DNA of 64,000 bases from Rouxiella aceris. Lineage in GTDB: Bacteria; Pseudomonadota; Gammaproteobacteria; Enterobacterales; Enterobacteriaceae. Made by a program: the position numbers and the translations under genes. Each line of letters begins with the position of its first letter. Within the stretch, counting starts at the first letter, position 1. This document shows, piece by piece, positions 48,642 through 58,306 of the stretch. Below the pieces are notes generated by a model. The model was given only the letters and a program-made list of their open reading frames with translations. It did not search any database and had not been told where the DNA came from. Location: positions 124,001 to 188,000 of the forward strand of contig NZ_JAADJU010000009.1 of the NCBI RefSeq assembly GCF_012933545.1. The letters run 5' to 3'.

Positions 48642-49451
48642 GTGAGAACGTTACACTGCTGTAGTCTGCCTGCTCCTTGGGTGATGCTATCCGTTGGGCT
48701 GGGTTGCGGTATGATGCTGGCTCAAAGCGCCAGCGCTGCCCCGTCGACGGGATCGGGCTTTACCTGGCAAAACACTCAGGAGTCTACGACGCAATGGGGC
48801 CTGGGAGCCGGGATCGGCTATCACCAGTCTCCTTATGACGGCGTAGGCGCCAAATATTCCCCGCTTCCGCTACTCTATTTCGACGATAAATGGCTGCACT
48901 TTTTTGCTAATCAACTTGATGTCAAAGTTGGGCGTTGGGATACGTTCAGCGTTTCGTTACGGGCAAGATATGCGCTGGGTGACGGTTACAAAGGGTCAGA
49001 CGCGCCAATCCTCAGTGATATGCAAACGCGAAAAGGTGCACTATGGCTGGGGCCGACCGTCGCCTGGCAAACCGCCGTTGGCCGTTTGTCCGTCGATTAC
49101 TTGCTGGCGGGTAATAAAGGGCAAAAAGCCGAGATCGAATTAAGCAAAGACTTCAATTACGGTCATTTTTCCGTGGAGCCGCATATTGCTGCAGCCTGGT
49201 TGAGTGGCAGTAATGTTGATTACTATTATGGCGTTAAGCAGGATGAAGCGCGGCCAGGACGTGAGGCCTATACGGCAACGGCCAGCTATAATCTTTCAGC
49301 CGGTACGCGCTTTGGCTATCGGTTTACCGAGCACCAGAGTATCAGTTTTGACCTGGGTGTCACCCGTCTGGGCAGCGGTATTACCGACAGCCCATTGGTC
49401 AGTGAAACCTGGCAGCCTGAGGCAAAACTGGCTTACCTTTATCACTTCTAA
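48642..49451 (+). CDS. MipA/OmpV-family outer-membrane protein
   Basis: The 269-aa product starts with GTG after AGAGGAATAAACT. It has a signal peptide (to about Ala32, MMLAQSASA-A) and a beta-barrel of alternating amphipathic strands. These include FTWQNTQESTTQWGLGAGIGYHQSPYDG, SPLPLLYFDDKWLHFFANQLDVKVG and the terminal AYLYHF with aromatic C-terminal residue. The family includes E. coli MipA, which scaffolds MltA and PBP1B, and proteins involved in antibiotic response. The two-component genes follow at 14 bp, suggesting a sensory or regulated role. Confidence 0.85.
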   Translation: MRTLHCCSLPAPWVMLSVGLGCGMMLAQSASAAPSTGSGFTWQNTQESTTQWGLGAGIGYHQSPYDGVGAKYSPLPLLYFDDKWLHFFANQLDVKVGRWDTFSVSLRARYALGDGYKGSDAPILSDMQTRKGALWLGPTVAWQTAVGRLSVDYLLAGNKGQKAEIELSKDFNYGHFSVEPHIAAAWLSGSNVDYYYGVKQDEARPGREAYTATASYNLSAGTRFGYRFTEHQSISFDLGVTRLGSGITDSPLVSETWQPEAKLAYLYHF

Positions 49452-49465
49452 TTGAGCAATCATCT

Positions 49466-50149
49466 ATGCCACGCGTCGCGCTGATCGAGGATCATCCCCG
49501 CCTGGGGATCATGATCCGCCAGGCATTAGCTGCCGCCGGGATCGAGACGGACATTTTCAGCAACTTGTCTGCTGCCGGTTACGGTGTGAAACATGCTGAC
49601 TATGCGGTGCTGATTATTGACCGGGGTTTGCCCGACGGTGATGGTTTGGGTTTCCTCAAGCGTCTGCGTGAGTCAGGGGTGATGACCCCGGCATTGATCC
49701 TTACCGCCCGGGATGCTCTGCACGATCGTATTGAAGGGCTGGAAAGCGGTGCCGATGATTATGTCACCAAACCTTTTGCCATCAGTGAGCTGGTGGCAAG
49801 GGTGCGTACCCTGATGCGTCGTCCTGCGGTTATCAGCGATCTGGTACCGAGTTTTGCGGATATCAGCGTTGATGCTCAGGCGCAGACGCTACGTTGCGGT
49901 GACCAGGTTTTGCTGCTGGCCCCTGCCGAACTGCAGATTATGCTCACGCTGCTAAAAGGCGGTGAGCAGACGGTGCGCCATGCGGTGTTGGAACACCAGG
50001 CCTGGGGCTTTGCAGATGCGGTAACGCCTAATGCGCTGGAAGTGACGGTCCACCGTTTACGCAAAAAGATGCTGGCAGTAGGCACCCGCGTCCATATCAC
50101 CAATATTCGTGGGGTGGGTTTTGCCCTGCGGCGGGCGGAACCGGCCTGA
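49466..50149 (+). CDS. OmpR/PhoB-family response regulator
   Basis: The 227-aa product has a receiver domain with the phospho-acceptor Asp52 (LIIDRGLPDGDG), Thr80 and Lys102 (DDYVTKPFAISELV), and a C-terminal winged helix (about 128-225, ELQIMLTLLKGG; NALEVTVHRLRKKM; IRGVGFALR). It is encoded between mipA and its kinase. I do not recognise it as a specific named system; it resembles the QseB/PmrA subgroup. Confidence 0.9.
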   Translation: MPRVALIEDHPRLGIMIRQALAAAGIETDIFSNLSAAGYGVKHADYAVLIIDRGLPDGDGLGFLKRLRESGVMTPALILTARDALHDRIEGLESGADDYVTKPFAISELVARVRTLMRRPAVISDLVPSFADISVDAQAQTLRCGDQVLLLAPAELQIMLTLLKGGEQTVRHAVLEHQAWGFADAVTPNALEVTVHRLRKKMLAVGTRVHITNIRGVGFALRRAEPA

Positions 50150-50172
50150 TCTTAACCTTATGGGGAATCGTT

Positions 50173-51537
50173 ATGCCTGGCACCTGGGTTCGCAGTCTTT
50201 CGCTACAATTATGGGTGGCCAGCATGGTGGCGCTGGCAATCAGTTTGACGCTGATCGTCTCCCTGGTGCTCGGTGCTTTTTATTACTTCCCCGATAAAAT
50301 GTGGCAAGAGGATGAAAATAGCCAGCTGGCGCACAGGATAGCGGAAGGGATCCGCTATGACGTGAACGGAACTCCGGTGTCGCTTGACCTTGAACCGCGC
50401 ATTGACTGGTTGCTTAAGGTCGCTCCCGAGGAAGTGATGTACCGCATCTTTGACCAGCAGGGGCACCTTCTGCTGTTTTCGACCGACGGCGCGGCGATGA
50501 GCGATCGCCATCCGTGGGGCAGGCAGGGTCTGGCTTTACTGGCAGACAGCCAGCAGAAAATCAGCATCAACGGTGAGGAATACTCTCTGCTTACCCGCAA
50601 GATCGAGCACAACGGCCATTTTTTCTATCAACAGTTGGCAACCAATACGCTTTTCAATCGCGCGATGATGGACACCAAACTGAGGCCGATCCCCCATGTC
50701 ATTGGCTGGACGTTATTTATTGCCAGCATCGTATTCGCGATCTTGTTTCCGCTTATTTTTCTTTTTTTACTGCGCCCCCTGCGTATTGCTTCCCGCGCCG
50801 CTGCCTCCATTACTCCGGCCAATTTACAGACGCGTCTGGCAATCGATGATGTGCCCAGTGAAATCAAACCGCTGATGGCAGCCTTTAACGATGCGCTGAG
50901 CAGGCTGGAGAAGGGGTTTAAGGTGCAGCAGGAGTTTCTCGCCTCCGTGGCCCATGAGCTGCAAACGCCCCTGACTTTACTCAGAGGCCAGATCGAGCTG
51001 CAAACGGATATCCGTGAGCCCGGGCTAATGTTTCGCGAAATTGATTTGATGGCACGTCAGGTGCGGCAACTGCTGCATCTGGCCGAAGTGAGTGAACAGC
51101 AAAACTACACCTTTGGTGATGTCGATCGCGATGAGGTCGCCGCAGATGTGATCGATTATCTGCAACCCAAGGCCAGGGGCCGACAGGTGACACTGTTGCT
51201 CCAGACCGCCGTGGATTTGCCGCTGATTCGTGCCGATAAAGGCGCGCTGTTTATCTTGCTGAAAAACCTGATTGAAAACGCCATTCATGTCACCCCCGCT
51301 GACCATGCGGTGAAGGTGATTATCGAAGCCGCGGCAATTCGGGTAGTGGACAATGGACCGGGGATCCCGGCCGAGAATTTGCCGTTGCTGTTTACTCGTT
51401 TTTGGCGCGGCACTGAAACCGTTAGCGAAGGCGCTGGATTGGGCCTGGCGATCTGCAAGGAAATTGCGACGGCACATCGCTGGCTGATTACGGTGGAAAC
51501 CTCGGGGCAGGGAACGCACTTTGTGTTGTGGCTTTAA
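50173..51537 (+). CDS. Sensor histidine kinase
   Basis: The 454-aa kinase has two membrane helices (about 13-39 and 176-200) enclosing a periplasmic domain of about 135 residues, then HAMP (about 201-253) and HisKA with His261 in LASVAHELQTPLTLL. The HATPase has N-box LLKNLIENAIHV, G1 VVDNGPGIP and G2 GAGLGLAICKEI. The His box has Gln (HELQTP) where Arg is usual. It starts 23 bp after the response regulator gene. The signal is unknown; the partnership with MipA suggests envelope stress or antimicrobial sensing. Confidence 0.9.
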   Translation: MPGTWVRSLSLQLWVASMVALAISLTLIVSLVLGAFYYFPDKMWQEDENSQLAHRIAEGIRYDVNGTPVSLDLEPRIDWLLKVAPEEVMYRIFDQQGHLLLFSTDGAAMSDRHPWGRQGLALLADSQQKISINGEEYSLLTRKIEHNGHFFYQQLATNTLFNRAMMDTKLRPIPHVIGWTLFIASIVFAILFPLIFLFLLRPLRIASRAAASITPANLQTRLAIDDVPSEIKPLMAAFNDALSRLEKGFKVQQEFLASVAHELQTPLTLLRGQIELQTDIREPGLMFREIDLMARQVRQLLHLAEVSEQQNYTFGDVDRDEVAADVIDYLQPKARGRQVTLLLQTAVDLPLIRADKGALFILLKNLIENAIHVTPADHAVKVIIEAAAIRVVDNGPGIPAENLPLLFTRFWRGTETVSEGAGLGLAICKEIATAHRWLITVETSGQGTHFVLWL

Positions 51538-51555
51538 ACGATAGTCAGGACAATA

Positions 51556-51593
51556 AAAAGGGACAGCCGCTTGTAGCAGTCGCTGTCCCTTTT
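51556..51593. terminator. Bidirectional terminator between the kinase gene and dolP
   Basis: A perfect 12-bp stem, AAAAGGGACAGC (51556-51567) with GCTGTCCCTTTT (51582-51593), has a 14-nt loop. The A-run and T-run at its ends allow termination on both strands between the convergent genes. Confidence 0.9.
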
Positions 51594-51609
51594 GGTGTTA
51601 ACCGGCGGA

Positions 51610-52185
51610 CTATTTTACGTAGGTAAACGCAGTAGTCACGTGTTTGACACCGCTAACCCCGGCGGCAATTTTCGCTGCCGACTGGCCTTCTTCTTGCGTG
51701 ACCAGCCCCAGCAAGAACACTTCGCCGTTCTCGGTGGTGACTTTCACATTAGAAGACTTGACCGTATCGCTGGTCAGTAATTGTGAACGTACTTTGGTGG
51801 TGATCCAGGTATCCATCGAGGCGGTGCCCAGACTAACCGGATTGCCGGTACGGATTTCGTTATAGACATCGGTCGCACCGTCGACTTTCATCGTCAGCTG
51901 TTTTGCCTGGCTGGCCATATCTGCCGTTGGTGCCTGACCGGTCAGCAAGACTTTGCCCTGATAAGCGGTGGCGACAATCCGTGCTTTTTCTTTTAGATTC
52001 TTATTGGTGCTGATGGCATTGGAGACGCGCGCTTCTAGCGTAGAGTCATCAACCTGAGTGCCAACAGTCCGTGGGTCAGTCGTCGTTTTGGTGGCAACAC
52101 CGGCAACACCGACCACTGCCGCAGCTACGCAGCCTTGTAACAAGAGGGCGCTAAGCGTTACAGCTAAGAGGTAACTTGCCTTCAT
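51610..52185 (-). CDS. dolP: DolP (YraP), outer-membrane lipoprotein with two BON domains
   Basis: The 191-aa lipoprotein has the lipobox LLLQGC (Cys19) and two BON domains (about 45-113 and 122-190, RIVATAYQGKVLLTGQAP; VKVTTENGEVFLLGLVTQEEGQSAAKIAAGVSGV). It binds anionic phospholipids at the division site and supports outer-membrane integrity and the BAM complex. It belongs to the sigma E regulon in relatives. It lies 9 bp downstream of diaA. Confidence 0.96.
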   Translation of the reverse strand: MKASYLLAVTLSALLLQGCVAAAVVGVAGVATKTTTDPRTVGTQVDDSTLEARVSNAISTNKNLKEKARIVATAYQGKVLLTGQAPTADMASQAKQLTMKVDGATDVYNEIRTGNPVSLGTASMDTWITTKVRSQLLTSDTVKSSNVKVTTENGEVFLLGLVTQEEGQSAAKIAAGVSGVKHVTTAFTYVK

Positions 52186-52194
52186 TGGAGCTCC

Positions 52195-52785
52195 TTAATC
52201 GTCCTGGTGTGGAAATAGCGTATTGTCTATCAGGTCGCAGAGGCAATTTACGGTAAGCATATGCATTTCCTGAATGCGCGCACTGCGATGAGAGGGAATG
52301 CGGATCTCAACGTCATGCGTACCCAGTAATCCTGCCAGCTCGCCGCCGTCATAGCCGGTAAGAGCAACAATGGTCATATCCCGCGTCACTGCTGCTTCTA
52401 CCGCTTTGACAATATCACGACTGTTGCCACGAGTCGAAATCGCCAGTAAGACATCGCCGGCCTGACCTAACGCGCGGACTTGCTTGGCATAAACTTCATC
52501 ATGCAAGCGGTCGTTGGTAATGGCGGTCAGAACCACGTTATCTGCACATAGTGAGATTGCAGGAAGGCTCGGACGTTCAGTTTCGAAACGATTTATCAGA
52601 CTGGCGGCAAAATGCTGAGCGTTGGCTGCCGAGGTTCCGTTCCCGCAGCACAGGATCTTATTGCCGTTTAGCAGCGATTCAACCAGCGTCATGGCCGCGC
52701 GCGATATGGCGTCAGGTAAAGCTTCTGCTGCTGCAATCTGAGTTTGGATACTTTCGGTAAAGCAGGCTTTGATTCTTTCCAGCAC
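52195..52785 (-). CDS. diaA: DiaA, DnaA initiator-associating protein
   Basis: The 196-aa SIS-domain protein (same length as E. coli DiaA) has [22 protein letters not shown] and [18 protein letters not shown]. It forms a tetramer that binds several DnaA molecules and promotes timely initiation at oriC. It is encoded between yraN and dolP, all on the minus strand. Confidence 0.96.
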   Translation of the reverse strand: MLERIKACFTESIQTQIAAAEALPDAISRAAMTLVESLLNGNKILCCGNGTSAANAQHFAASLINRFETERPSLPAISLCADNVVLTAITNDRLHDEVYAKQVRALGQAGDVLLAISTRGNSRDIVKAVEAAVTRDMTIVALTGYDGGELAGLLGTHDVEIRIPSHRSARIQEMHMLTVNCLCDLIDNTLFPHQDD

Positions 52786-52854
52786 GTTATTTTCTCGTCA
52801 GTCAAAATGTAGGCCCGCAGGAGAGGATCCGCTGCGCCACCCTCAGTCTTGTTA

Positions 52855-53226
52855 CTATCCTTGCGCATTGAATGCATCTTGCAGCCATTCTATCTGGCTG
52901 CCTGTGATGGCTAAAACATCAAAACGGCAAGATGATGTGTCAAAGCTTGCATGGTGTTTCGCAAGCCAAAAGGCAGCAGCACGCAACAGGCGCTGCTGTT
53001 TCGAGTGGGTTACGCTGGCTGCCGCGCCACCAAATGTGGCGTTACGGCGGTAGCGAACCTCAACAAATACCCAGGTTTGGCGATCTCGCATAATGAGATC
53101 CAACTCGCCGGCGCGACAGGCGACATTGGCTGCAATAAAAGTCAGTCCCGCGCGTTCAAGATAGCGTCTGGCAAGATTTTCATAACTCGCTCCCTGCTGG
53201 CGGCGAGTTAACGGTATTGGTTCCAT
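52855..53226 (-). CDS. yraN: YraN, UPF0102 endonuclease-like protein
   Basis: The 123-aa product (E. coli 131) has the restriction endonuclease-like signature [21 protein letters not shown], in which the Asp and the Glu-x-Arg correspond to D...ExK nuclease motifs, and a YENLAARYLE-like N-terminus. The role is unknown; the family resembles Holliday-junction resolvases. It lies downstream of lpoA, with a 91-bp repeat between. Confidence 0.92.
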   Translation of the reverse strand: MEPIPLTRRQQGASYENLARRYLERAGLTFIAANVACRAGELDLIMRDRQTWVFVEVRYRRNATFGGAAASVTHSKQQRLLRAAAFWLAKHHASFDTSSCRFDVLAITGSQIEWLQDAFNAQG

Positions 53227-53243
53227 AGTACGTCCTTGTACTG

Positions 53244-53334
53244 ATACACCCTACATCTTTCAAGTAGCGGCTGCTTTGTCCCTGGTCACTGGATGCTTCT
53301 GCGCCCGAGGACCGGCAATGACCGCCGGGTGTAT
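53244..53334. repeat. 91-bp element with 8-bp terminal inverted repeats
   Basis: Perfect terminal inverted repeats ATACACCC (53244-53251) and GGGTGTAT (53327-53334) bound a sequence whose left part (ACATCTTTCAAGTAGCGGC) resembles ERIC ends. It sits between lpoA and yraN. It may be a truncated ERIC or another small element. Confidence 0.5.
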
Positions 53335-53365
53335 TGCAGGTCATTAAATAGCGATGATCACCCGA

Positions 53366-55351
53366 TTATGATACCGGGATCAGGCTACCCTGACGGTATT
53401 GTAACCAAGGTAGCTGGCGATGTATCACACAATTAGCGTTGGCCGACAGATTCCCGGTAGTCCCGGAAAGCTGGAAGCCTGGCAATTGGCGCATTTGCGC
53501 AAAGTGATTGGCCAGATTGTAGGCATCAATCCCCATGGCATACAGACGCACCAGCGAATAGTCGTTAGTAAACTGGCTGCTTGCCTGTTGCATCAATGCC
53601 GGATTGGTCCCCGCCAGTAATGGGATATCACTGAACTGCACGCCTTCCATTTCCATGCGGTAATCCGGACCGGCGCCTGCCTGGTAGCTGCGTGAGCTGG
53701 CGTAGATTGACGGCTTCAAGCGCGTATTGATCGACAAATCGATCATCGGTTTCATCAGCGTCAGCTCCTGCTGGGTAGCGACAATATAGATAGCGTCAAC
53801 ACTGCCAGCACCGTCACCCGAGGACTGCATAATTTGCGCATCGGTAGGCGCAGACGGAATGGTCAGCCCGCCAATGGTCACGCCGGCAGGCTGAGCGGCC
53901 GGCGCGGTTGCCGCGTTCATTGGCGTACCGCTAAGACGTAAACCGCCACCGCCTCTGACCTGTTGTTTAAGGTCGGCATAGGTACCCATGCTCTGTTTCA
54001 ACACAGTTTGTCCACCCTGCTTGCGCCATTCATCGGCAAAGGCCAATGCCACGCGATCGCCAAAATCACCGCGCGGTACCATCAACAGTGGCATTTGCTT
54101 GTGCTGAGACCAGATATGACGCGCCGCATCGCGGGCTTCATCTTCAGGAGAGAGCGCAAAATAGCAGATATTTGGGTTGTTGCTTTCGGTTTCTGGCTGA
54201 TTGAGTGCCAGCACGTTTAACGGCGTTTGCACCGTAGCCAGTGCGGTCACCTGCTCTTTTAACAGCGGGCCGACTATCAGGGTCGCACCGTCTTGCTGGG
54301 CCTGGGTGAGCAGCACCGGTAAGGGTTGGCTGCTGGTATCATAGACTTTGACCTGTACGTTGCTGTTATTAGCGACAGGCGGCGTAACCGGTGCCGTTGG
54401 TGTGCCCTGGCTGGCGGTAGCGGGATCTGCGGCAGCAGCAGGATCGGCAGCGGGCTGTTGCGCTGGCGCCGGTGTCGTGCTCGGCAGACCGTTCATCGCT
54501 GCGTTGAAGCCTTGTTGAATGGCATTGCCATAAACCTGAGCTGCACCACTCATCGGTAATAGCAGCGCAATTTTTTCTGTCGAACCCGGTTTAAAGTTAA
54601 GCACGTTGGTCAGCGGCGTCGGCAGCGTTTGCGATGCCGGATTGACCGGGTAGCGTTTTTGCCAGTCCTGGATCCCGGCTTTCAGCAGGTCGGGGTCTTG
54701 TTTATTGGTTTGCCATAAATTAAGCAGGTCCAGCCAGCCTTGCAGTACGTTCTCATTGGCGTTGATCACAATGCTGTTGACGTCCTGGGCGGACAGTTGG
54801 GTCAGGTTCATCCAGGTGTCGTCGATATTGTCCTGATGTGCCTTGCCTTGCAGCAGCGGCTCCTGGGCAATATAGGCGCGGATCAGCGGCAGGCTGCTGC
54901 GGCCCTGATTGGCATCGATCTGCGCCTGATAGTAACGGGCTTTTTGATCGGCGCTGAGCGTATCGCTATTGATTTTACTCAGTGCGGCGCTGGCTGCAGG
55001 ATAGTTTTTCTGCGCAGTCAGGATTTCTGCATTGACTAATTGTTGCTCCTGAAGCTGCGAGCTACTCAGCCCCTGCTGGGGCATTTGGGCAAGCTGGTTG
55101 GCGGCATCAGCAATTTTACCTTCGCGCAACAGGGCACGAATCGCAAGTAATTGCCAGTCAGCCTTGTTATCATCACTGCTCTGCTGTGCCTGTTTCAGAT
55201 AGTAGTCGGCACTGCCTTTCGCTGCCGCACCCTGAACATTTTCAGTGGGAGCTTGCGGCGCCTGGCCAGAACAGCTGGCGAGTAACATCGCCACAATAAT
55301 TGCAGGGATCAAACGTCCCGTGCGGGTACGAAAAGTCGTTGAGGAAGGCAT
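53366..55351 (-). CDS. lpoA: LpoA, outer-membrane lipoprotein activator of PBP1A
   Basis: The 661-aa lipoprotein has the lipobox MLLASC. It has an N-terminal TPR-like domain (to about 260), a low-complexity Pro/Ala/Gln/Thr linker (about 290-330, with PAPAQQPAADPAAAADPATA) and a C-terminal domain of periplasmic-binding fold. It spans the periplasm and stimulates PBP1A transpeptidase. The start at 55351 (MPSSTTF) gives a normal signal sequence; the in-frame ATG at 55474 would overlap rsmI on the other strand. It is divergent from rsmI. Confidence 0.95.
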   Translation of the reverse strand: MPSSTTFRTRTGRLIPAIIVAMLLASCSGQAPQAPTENVQGAAAKGSADYYLKQAQQSSDDNKADWQLLAIRALLREGKIADAANQLAQMPQQGLSSSQLQEQQLVNAEILTAQKNYPAASAALSKINSDTLSADQKARYYQAQIDANQGRSSLPLIRAYIAQEPLLQGKAHQDNIDDTWMNLTQLSAQDVNSIVINANENVLQGWLDLLNLWQTNKQDPDLLKAGIQDWQKRYPVNPASQTLPTPLTNVLNFKPGSTEKIALLLPMSGAAQVYGNAIQQGFNAAMNGLPSTTPAPAQQPAADPAAAADPATASQGTPTAPVTPPVANNSNVQVKVYDTSSQPLPVLLTQAQQDGATLIVGPLLKEQVTALATVQTPLNVLALNQPETESNNPNICYFALSPEDEARDAARHIWSQHKQMPLLMVPRGDFGDRVALAFADEWRKQGGQTVLKQSMGTYADLKQQVRGGGGLRLSGTPMNAATAPAAQPAGVTIGGLTIPSAPTDAQIMQSSGDGAGSVDAIYIVATQQELTLMKPMIDLSINTRLKPSIYASSRSYQAGAGPDYRMEMEGVQFSDIPLLAGTNPALMQQASSQFTNDYSLVRLYAMGIDAYNLANHFAQMRQLPGFQLSGTTGNLSANANCVIHRQLPWLQYRQGSLIPVS

Positions 55352-55413
55352 GCTGTTTCCAGTGATGTTTTTTTCAAGATGCTCAATATTAAATCGGCAA
55401 TCCGGATGAAACA

Positions 55414-56304
55414 ATGAATCAACACGATCAAGCAGATATTTCTGCATCAACGTTGTATGTGGTACCGACTCCAATCGGCAATTTGGGGGACATCACACAG
55501 CGTGCTTTGGCAGTGCTGAGCCATGTGGATCTGATCGCCGCCGAGGATACCCGGCATACTGGCTTGTTGCTGCAGCACTTCGCCATTAACGCCAAAATGT
55601 ATCCGTTACACGACCATAACGAGCAGCAAAAAGCCGATCATCTGTTGGCAAAACTTCAGGAAGGTCAAAGTATTGCCCTGGTTTCTGACGCAGGTACGCC
55701 GCTGATTAACGATCCTGGGTATCACTTGGTGCGCCGCTGCCGCGAAGCCGGTATTCGCGTTGTTCCTTTGCCGGGTGCCTGTGCGGCCATCACTGCTCTG
55801 AGCGCGGCGGGTTTGCCTTCGGACCGTTTTTGTTACGAGGGGTTTCTTCCGGCCAAAACCAAGTCGCGAAAAGATACGCTGCTGGCCCTGATGGAAGAGC
55901 CGCGGACCATTATTTTCTATGAATCCACCCACCGCTTGCTGGAAAGTCTACAGGATATGGTCACCGTCTGGGGACCACAGCGCTATGTGGTGCTGGCGCG
56001 TGAGCTGACCAAAACCTGGGAATCTATCTATGGCGCGCCGGTTGGCGAGCTGCTGGCTTGGGTTCAGGAAGATGAGATGCGCAAACGCGGCGAAATGGTG
56101 CTGATTGTCGAAGGCCATACGCCAGACAGTGAAGTTCTGCCTGCGGAAGCACTGCGTACGCTGACGTTGTTGCAAAAAGAGTTACCGCTAAAAAAAGCCG
56201 CGGCGCTGGCGGCGGAGATCCACGGTGTGAAAAAGAATGCGCTCTACCGCTATGCGCTGGAACTTCAGGGTGAAAACCTGGCGGATGAAGAAGACGAAGA
56301 GTAG
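55414..56304 (+). CDS. rsmI: RsmI, 16S rRNA (cytidine1402-2'-O)-methyltransferase
   Basis: The 296-aa tetrapyrrole-methylase-fold enzyme has [43 protein letters not shown] and [18 protein letters not shown]. It methylates C1402 in the decoding centre. It is slightly longer than the E. coli protein (286 aa), with an acidic end (LADEEDEE). It diverges from lpoA with 62 bp between starts and lies just before rnpB. Confidence 0.97.
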   Translation: MNQHDQADISASTLYVVPTPIGNLGDITQRALAVLSHVDLIAAEDTRHTGLLLQHFAINAKMYPLHDHNEQQKADHLLAKLQEGQSIALVSDAGTPLINDPGYHLVRRCREAGIRVVPLPGACAAITALSAAGLPSDRFCYEGFLPAKTKSRKDTLLALMEEPRTIIFYESTHRLLESLQDMVTVWGPQRYVVLARELTKTWESIYGAPVGELLAWVQEDEMRKRGEMVLIVEGHTPDSEVLPAEALRTLTLLQKELPLKKAAALAAEIHGVKKNALYRYALELQGENLADEEDEE

Positions 56305-56406
56305 GGCATTTGTCGGCTGAAAGGTTATCGGTTGCCTGGGAGCCGTGTCGCTATGGCCGCGCGGCAACGCCAATTATTTTGGCTATACATCGCCGCGTTA
56401 ACCACC

Positions 56407-56412
56407 TATAAT
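56407..56412 (+). promoter_or_regulatory. -10 element of the rnpB promoter
   Basis: A perfect TATAAT lies 7 bp before the inferred rnpB 5' end and is followed by a GC-rich discriminator (CCGCGCC), consistent with stringent control known for this gene. The -35 is not obvious by eye. Confidence 0.7.
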
Positions 56413-56419
56413 CCGCGCC

Positions 56420-56798
<379 letters not shown>

Positions 56799-56804
56799 CT
56801 TTGT

Positions 56805-56841
56805 AAAGACAAAACCCCGCGCAAGCGGGGTTTTGTCTTTT
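56805..56841 (+). terminator. Intrinsic terminator of rnpB (unit 1)
   Basis: A perfect 16-bp stem, AAAGACAAAACCCCGC with GCGGGGTTTTGTCTTT, encloses the tetraloop GCAA. The T/C-rich arm acts as the T-run. Shortened copies, CAAAACCCCGC with GTGGGGTTTTG and CAAAACCTCGC with GCGGGGTTTTG, follow in units 2 and 3. Confidence 0.9.
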
Positions 56842-56933
56842 ATAGGCTATATGGCGCAAATTTAGATGAATGACTGTCCACGACGCTATTCAGGAAAGAA
56901 GGCGGCTTAACGGTCAACGCCAACTTCTTTGTC

Positions 56934-57066
56934 TGAGTTTGATGTCAAAGTCGTCTTGATGATCGAGATACCCGGGCATAGCACACCTAGGGGCGCTCCG
57001 GCGGGCAAGCCCGCTACGACCCCAACGGTGCACTCTCCCTAATAACGGACTTTGTCAGCAGTCTGA
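56934..57066 (+). mobile_element. 133-bp MITE-like element, copy 2 (rnpB repeat unit 2)
   Basis: It runs from TGAGTTTGATGTCAAAGTC to GTCAGCAGTCTGA and differs from copy 1 by one base near the left end (GATGTC for GATGAC). Left flank and right end both show TCTGA. It sits a few bases upstream of the second terminator hairpin. Confidence 0.88.
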
Positions 57067-57192
57067 AACAAAACCCCGCGCAAGTGGGGTTTTGTCTTTT
57101 ATAGGCTATATGGCGCAAATTTAGATGAATGACTGTCGACGACGCTATGCAGGAAAGAAGGCGGCTTAACGGTCAACGCCAACTTCTTTGTC

Positions 57193-57325
57193 TGAGTTTG
57201 ATGTCAAAGTCGTCTTGATGATCGAGATACCCGGGCATAGCACACCTAGGGGCGCTCCGGCGGGCAAGCCCGCTACGACCCCAACGGTGCACTCTCCCTA
57301 ATAACGGACTTTGTCAGCAGTCTGA
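57193..57325 (+). mobile_element. 133-bp MITE-like element, copy 3 (rnpB repeat unit 3)
   Basis: As far as I can see identical to copy 2, including the left-end variant GATGTC and the TCTGA at both junctions. It therefore probably arose by tandem duplication of a unit already carrying the element, not by a second insertion. Confidence 0.88.
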
Positions 57326-57437
57326 AACAAAACCTCGCGCAAGCGGGGTTTTGTCTTTTATAGGCTATATGGCGCAAATTTAGCTGAATGACTGTCCATG
57401 ACGCTATTCAGGAAAGAAGGCGGTTTAACGGTCAACG

Positions 57438-57480
57438 CTGTGCTATGCCCGTGTATCTCGATCTTCAAGACGTCGGGTAT
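57438..57480 (-). repeat. MITE relic after the partial fourth rnpB unit
   Basis: TGTGCTATGCCCGTGTATCT and the following CGATCTTCAAGACGTC match the reverse complement of the left part of the element with a few changes. It is in opposite orientation to copies 2 and 3. Confidence 0.65.
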
Positions 57481-57491
57481 TCCGTTATTGC

Positions 57492-58196
57492 TTATACCGG
57501 CAAATCAATCAGTAAGGCGCGCAGTGGGGTGGTGGCCTTAACGGTGAGTGAAGGTTCCTGATGGATAAAGGCACCGTCGCCGCACACCAGTTGCTGTTGA
57601 CTGTGGCTGCCGCCGCCATGGGCATCAACCCGACCATGAATCGACTGCAAATAGGCGCGTGGTCCGTGGATCTTAAAATCCTGTTGTTCACCGGCCTGCA
57701 GATCGATGTGATGGATCCACACCTGCTGACGCAGTTGCAGGCTGTTTTCTTCACCATTGGGCGAGGCCAGCAGCAGACGACTGGCATTGCCAATGTCGAT
57801 CTTCTGGATCAGCGGGTTTTCATGGGACGGGCAAGCATCCAGCCACAGCTGCATACGGGTCAGCGGTTTCGTTTGGCTGAGGTTATGTTCGCTGTAACTG
57901 ATATTGGGCTGGGTGGACAGCAATGCCGCTTCACCGGCGTTGATGCGCACGCTGCGCCCCTCGCTGTCGCGATACTCGGCTTCACCTTGCAGTACCAGAT
58001 TAAGGATATCTACCCGCGGATAGGTGCGTGGCTGAAAGCTGGCACCCGGTGCGAGGATCTCCTGATTCAACACGCGTAACGAGGCATAGCCCATCAGCTC
58101 CGGGTCAAAGTAGTGTCCAAATGAAAAGGTATAACGTGCCTGAAGCCAACCAAAGTCGGCTTTTCCGCACTCTTGTGCTGTTCTGCTCTTAATCAT
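57492..58196 (-). CDS. yhaK: YhaK, pirin-family bicupin protein
   Basis: The 234-aa product (E. coli YhaK 233 aa) begins MIKSRTAQECGKADFGWLQARYTFSFGHYFDPELMGY and has two cupin barrels (about 50-115 and 150-230, GPRAYLQSIHGRVDAHGGG). In E. coli the monomeric protein is linked to nitrosative or oxidative stress; its activity is unknown. It is divergent from the LysR gene yhaJ, which may regulate it. Confidence 0.93.
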   Translation of the reverse strand: MIKSRTAQECGKADFGWLQARYTFSFGHYFDPELMGYASLRVLNQEILAPGASFQPRTYPRVDILNLVLQGEAEYRDSEGRSVRINAGEAALLSTQPNISYSEHNLSQTKPLTRMQLWLDACPSHENPLIQKIDIGNASRLLLASPNGEENSLQLRQQVWIHHIDLQAGEQQDFKIHGPRAYLQSIHGRVDAHGGGSHSQQQLVCGDGAFIHQEPSLTVKATTPLRALLIDLPV

Positions 58197-58306
58197 CGCC
58201 GTTGGCTCAGTTAAAAAATTCGGTAGATAAATGGTAAGCGTCTGGACGTGTGATTGTTAGCCAGTTAATCTGGTCGCCATATTCAAATTTCCTGACAGAG
58301 AAAACG

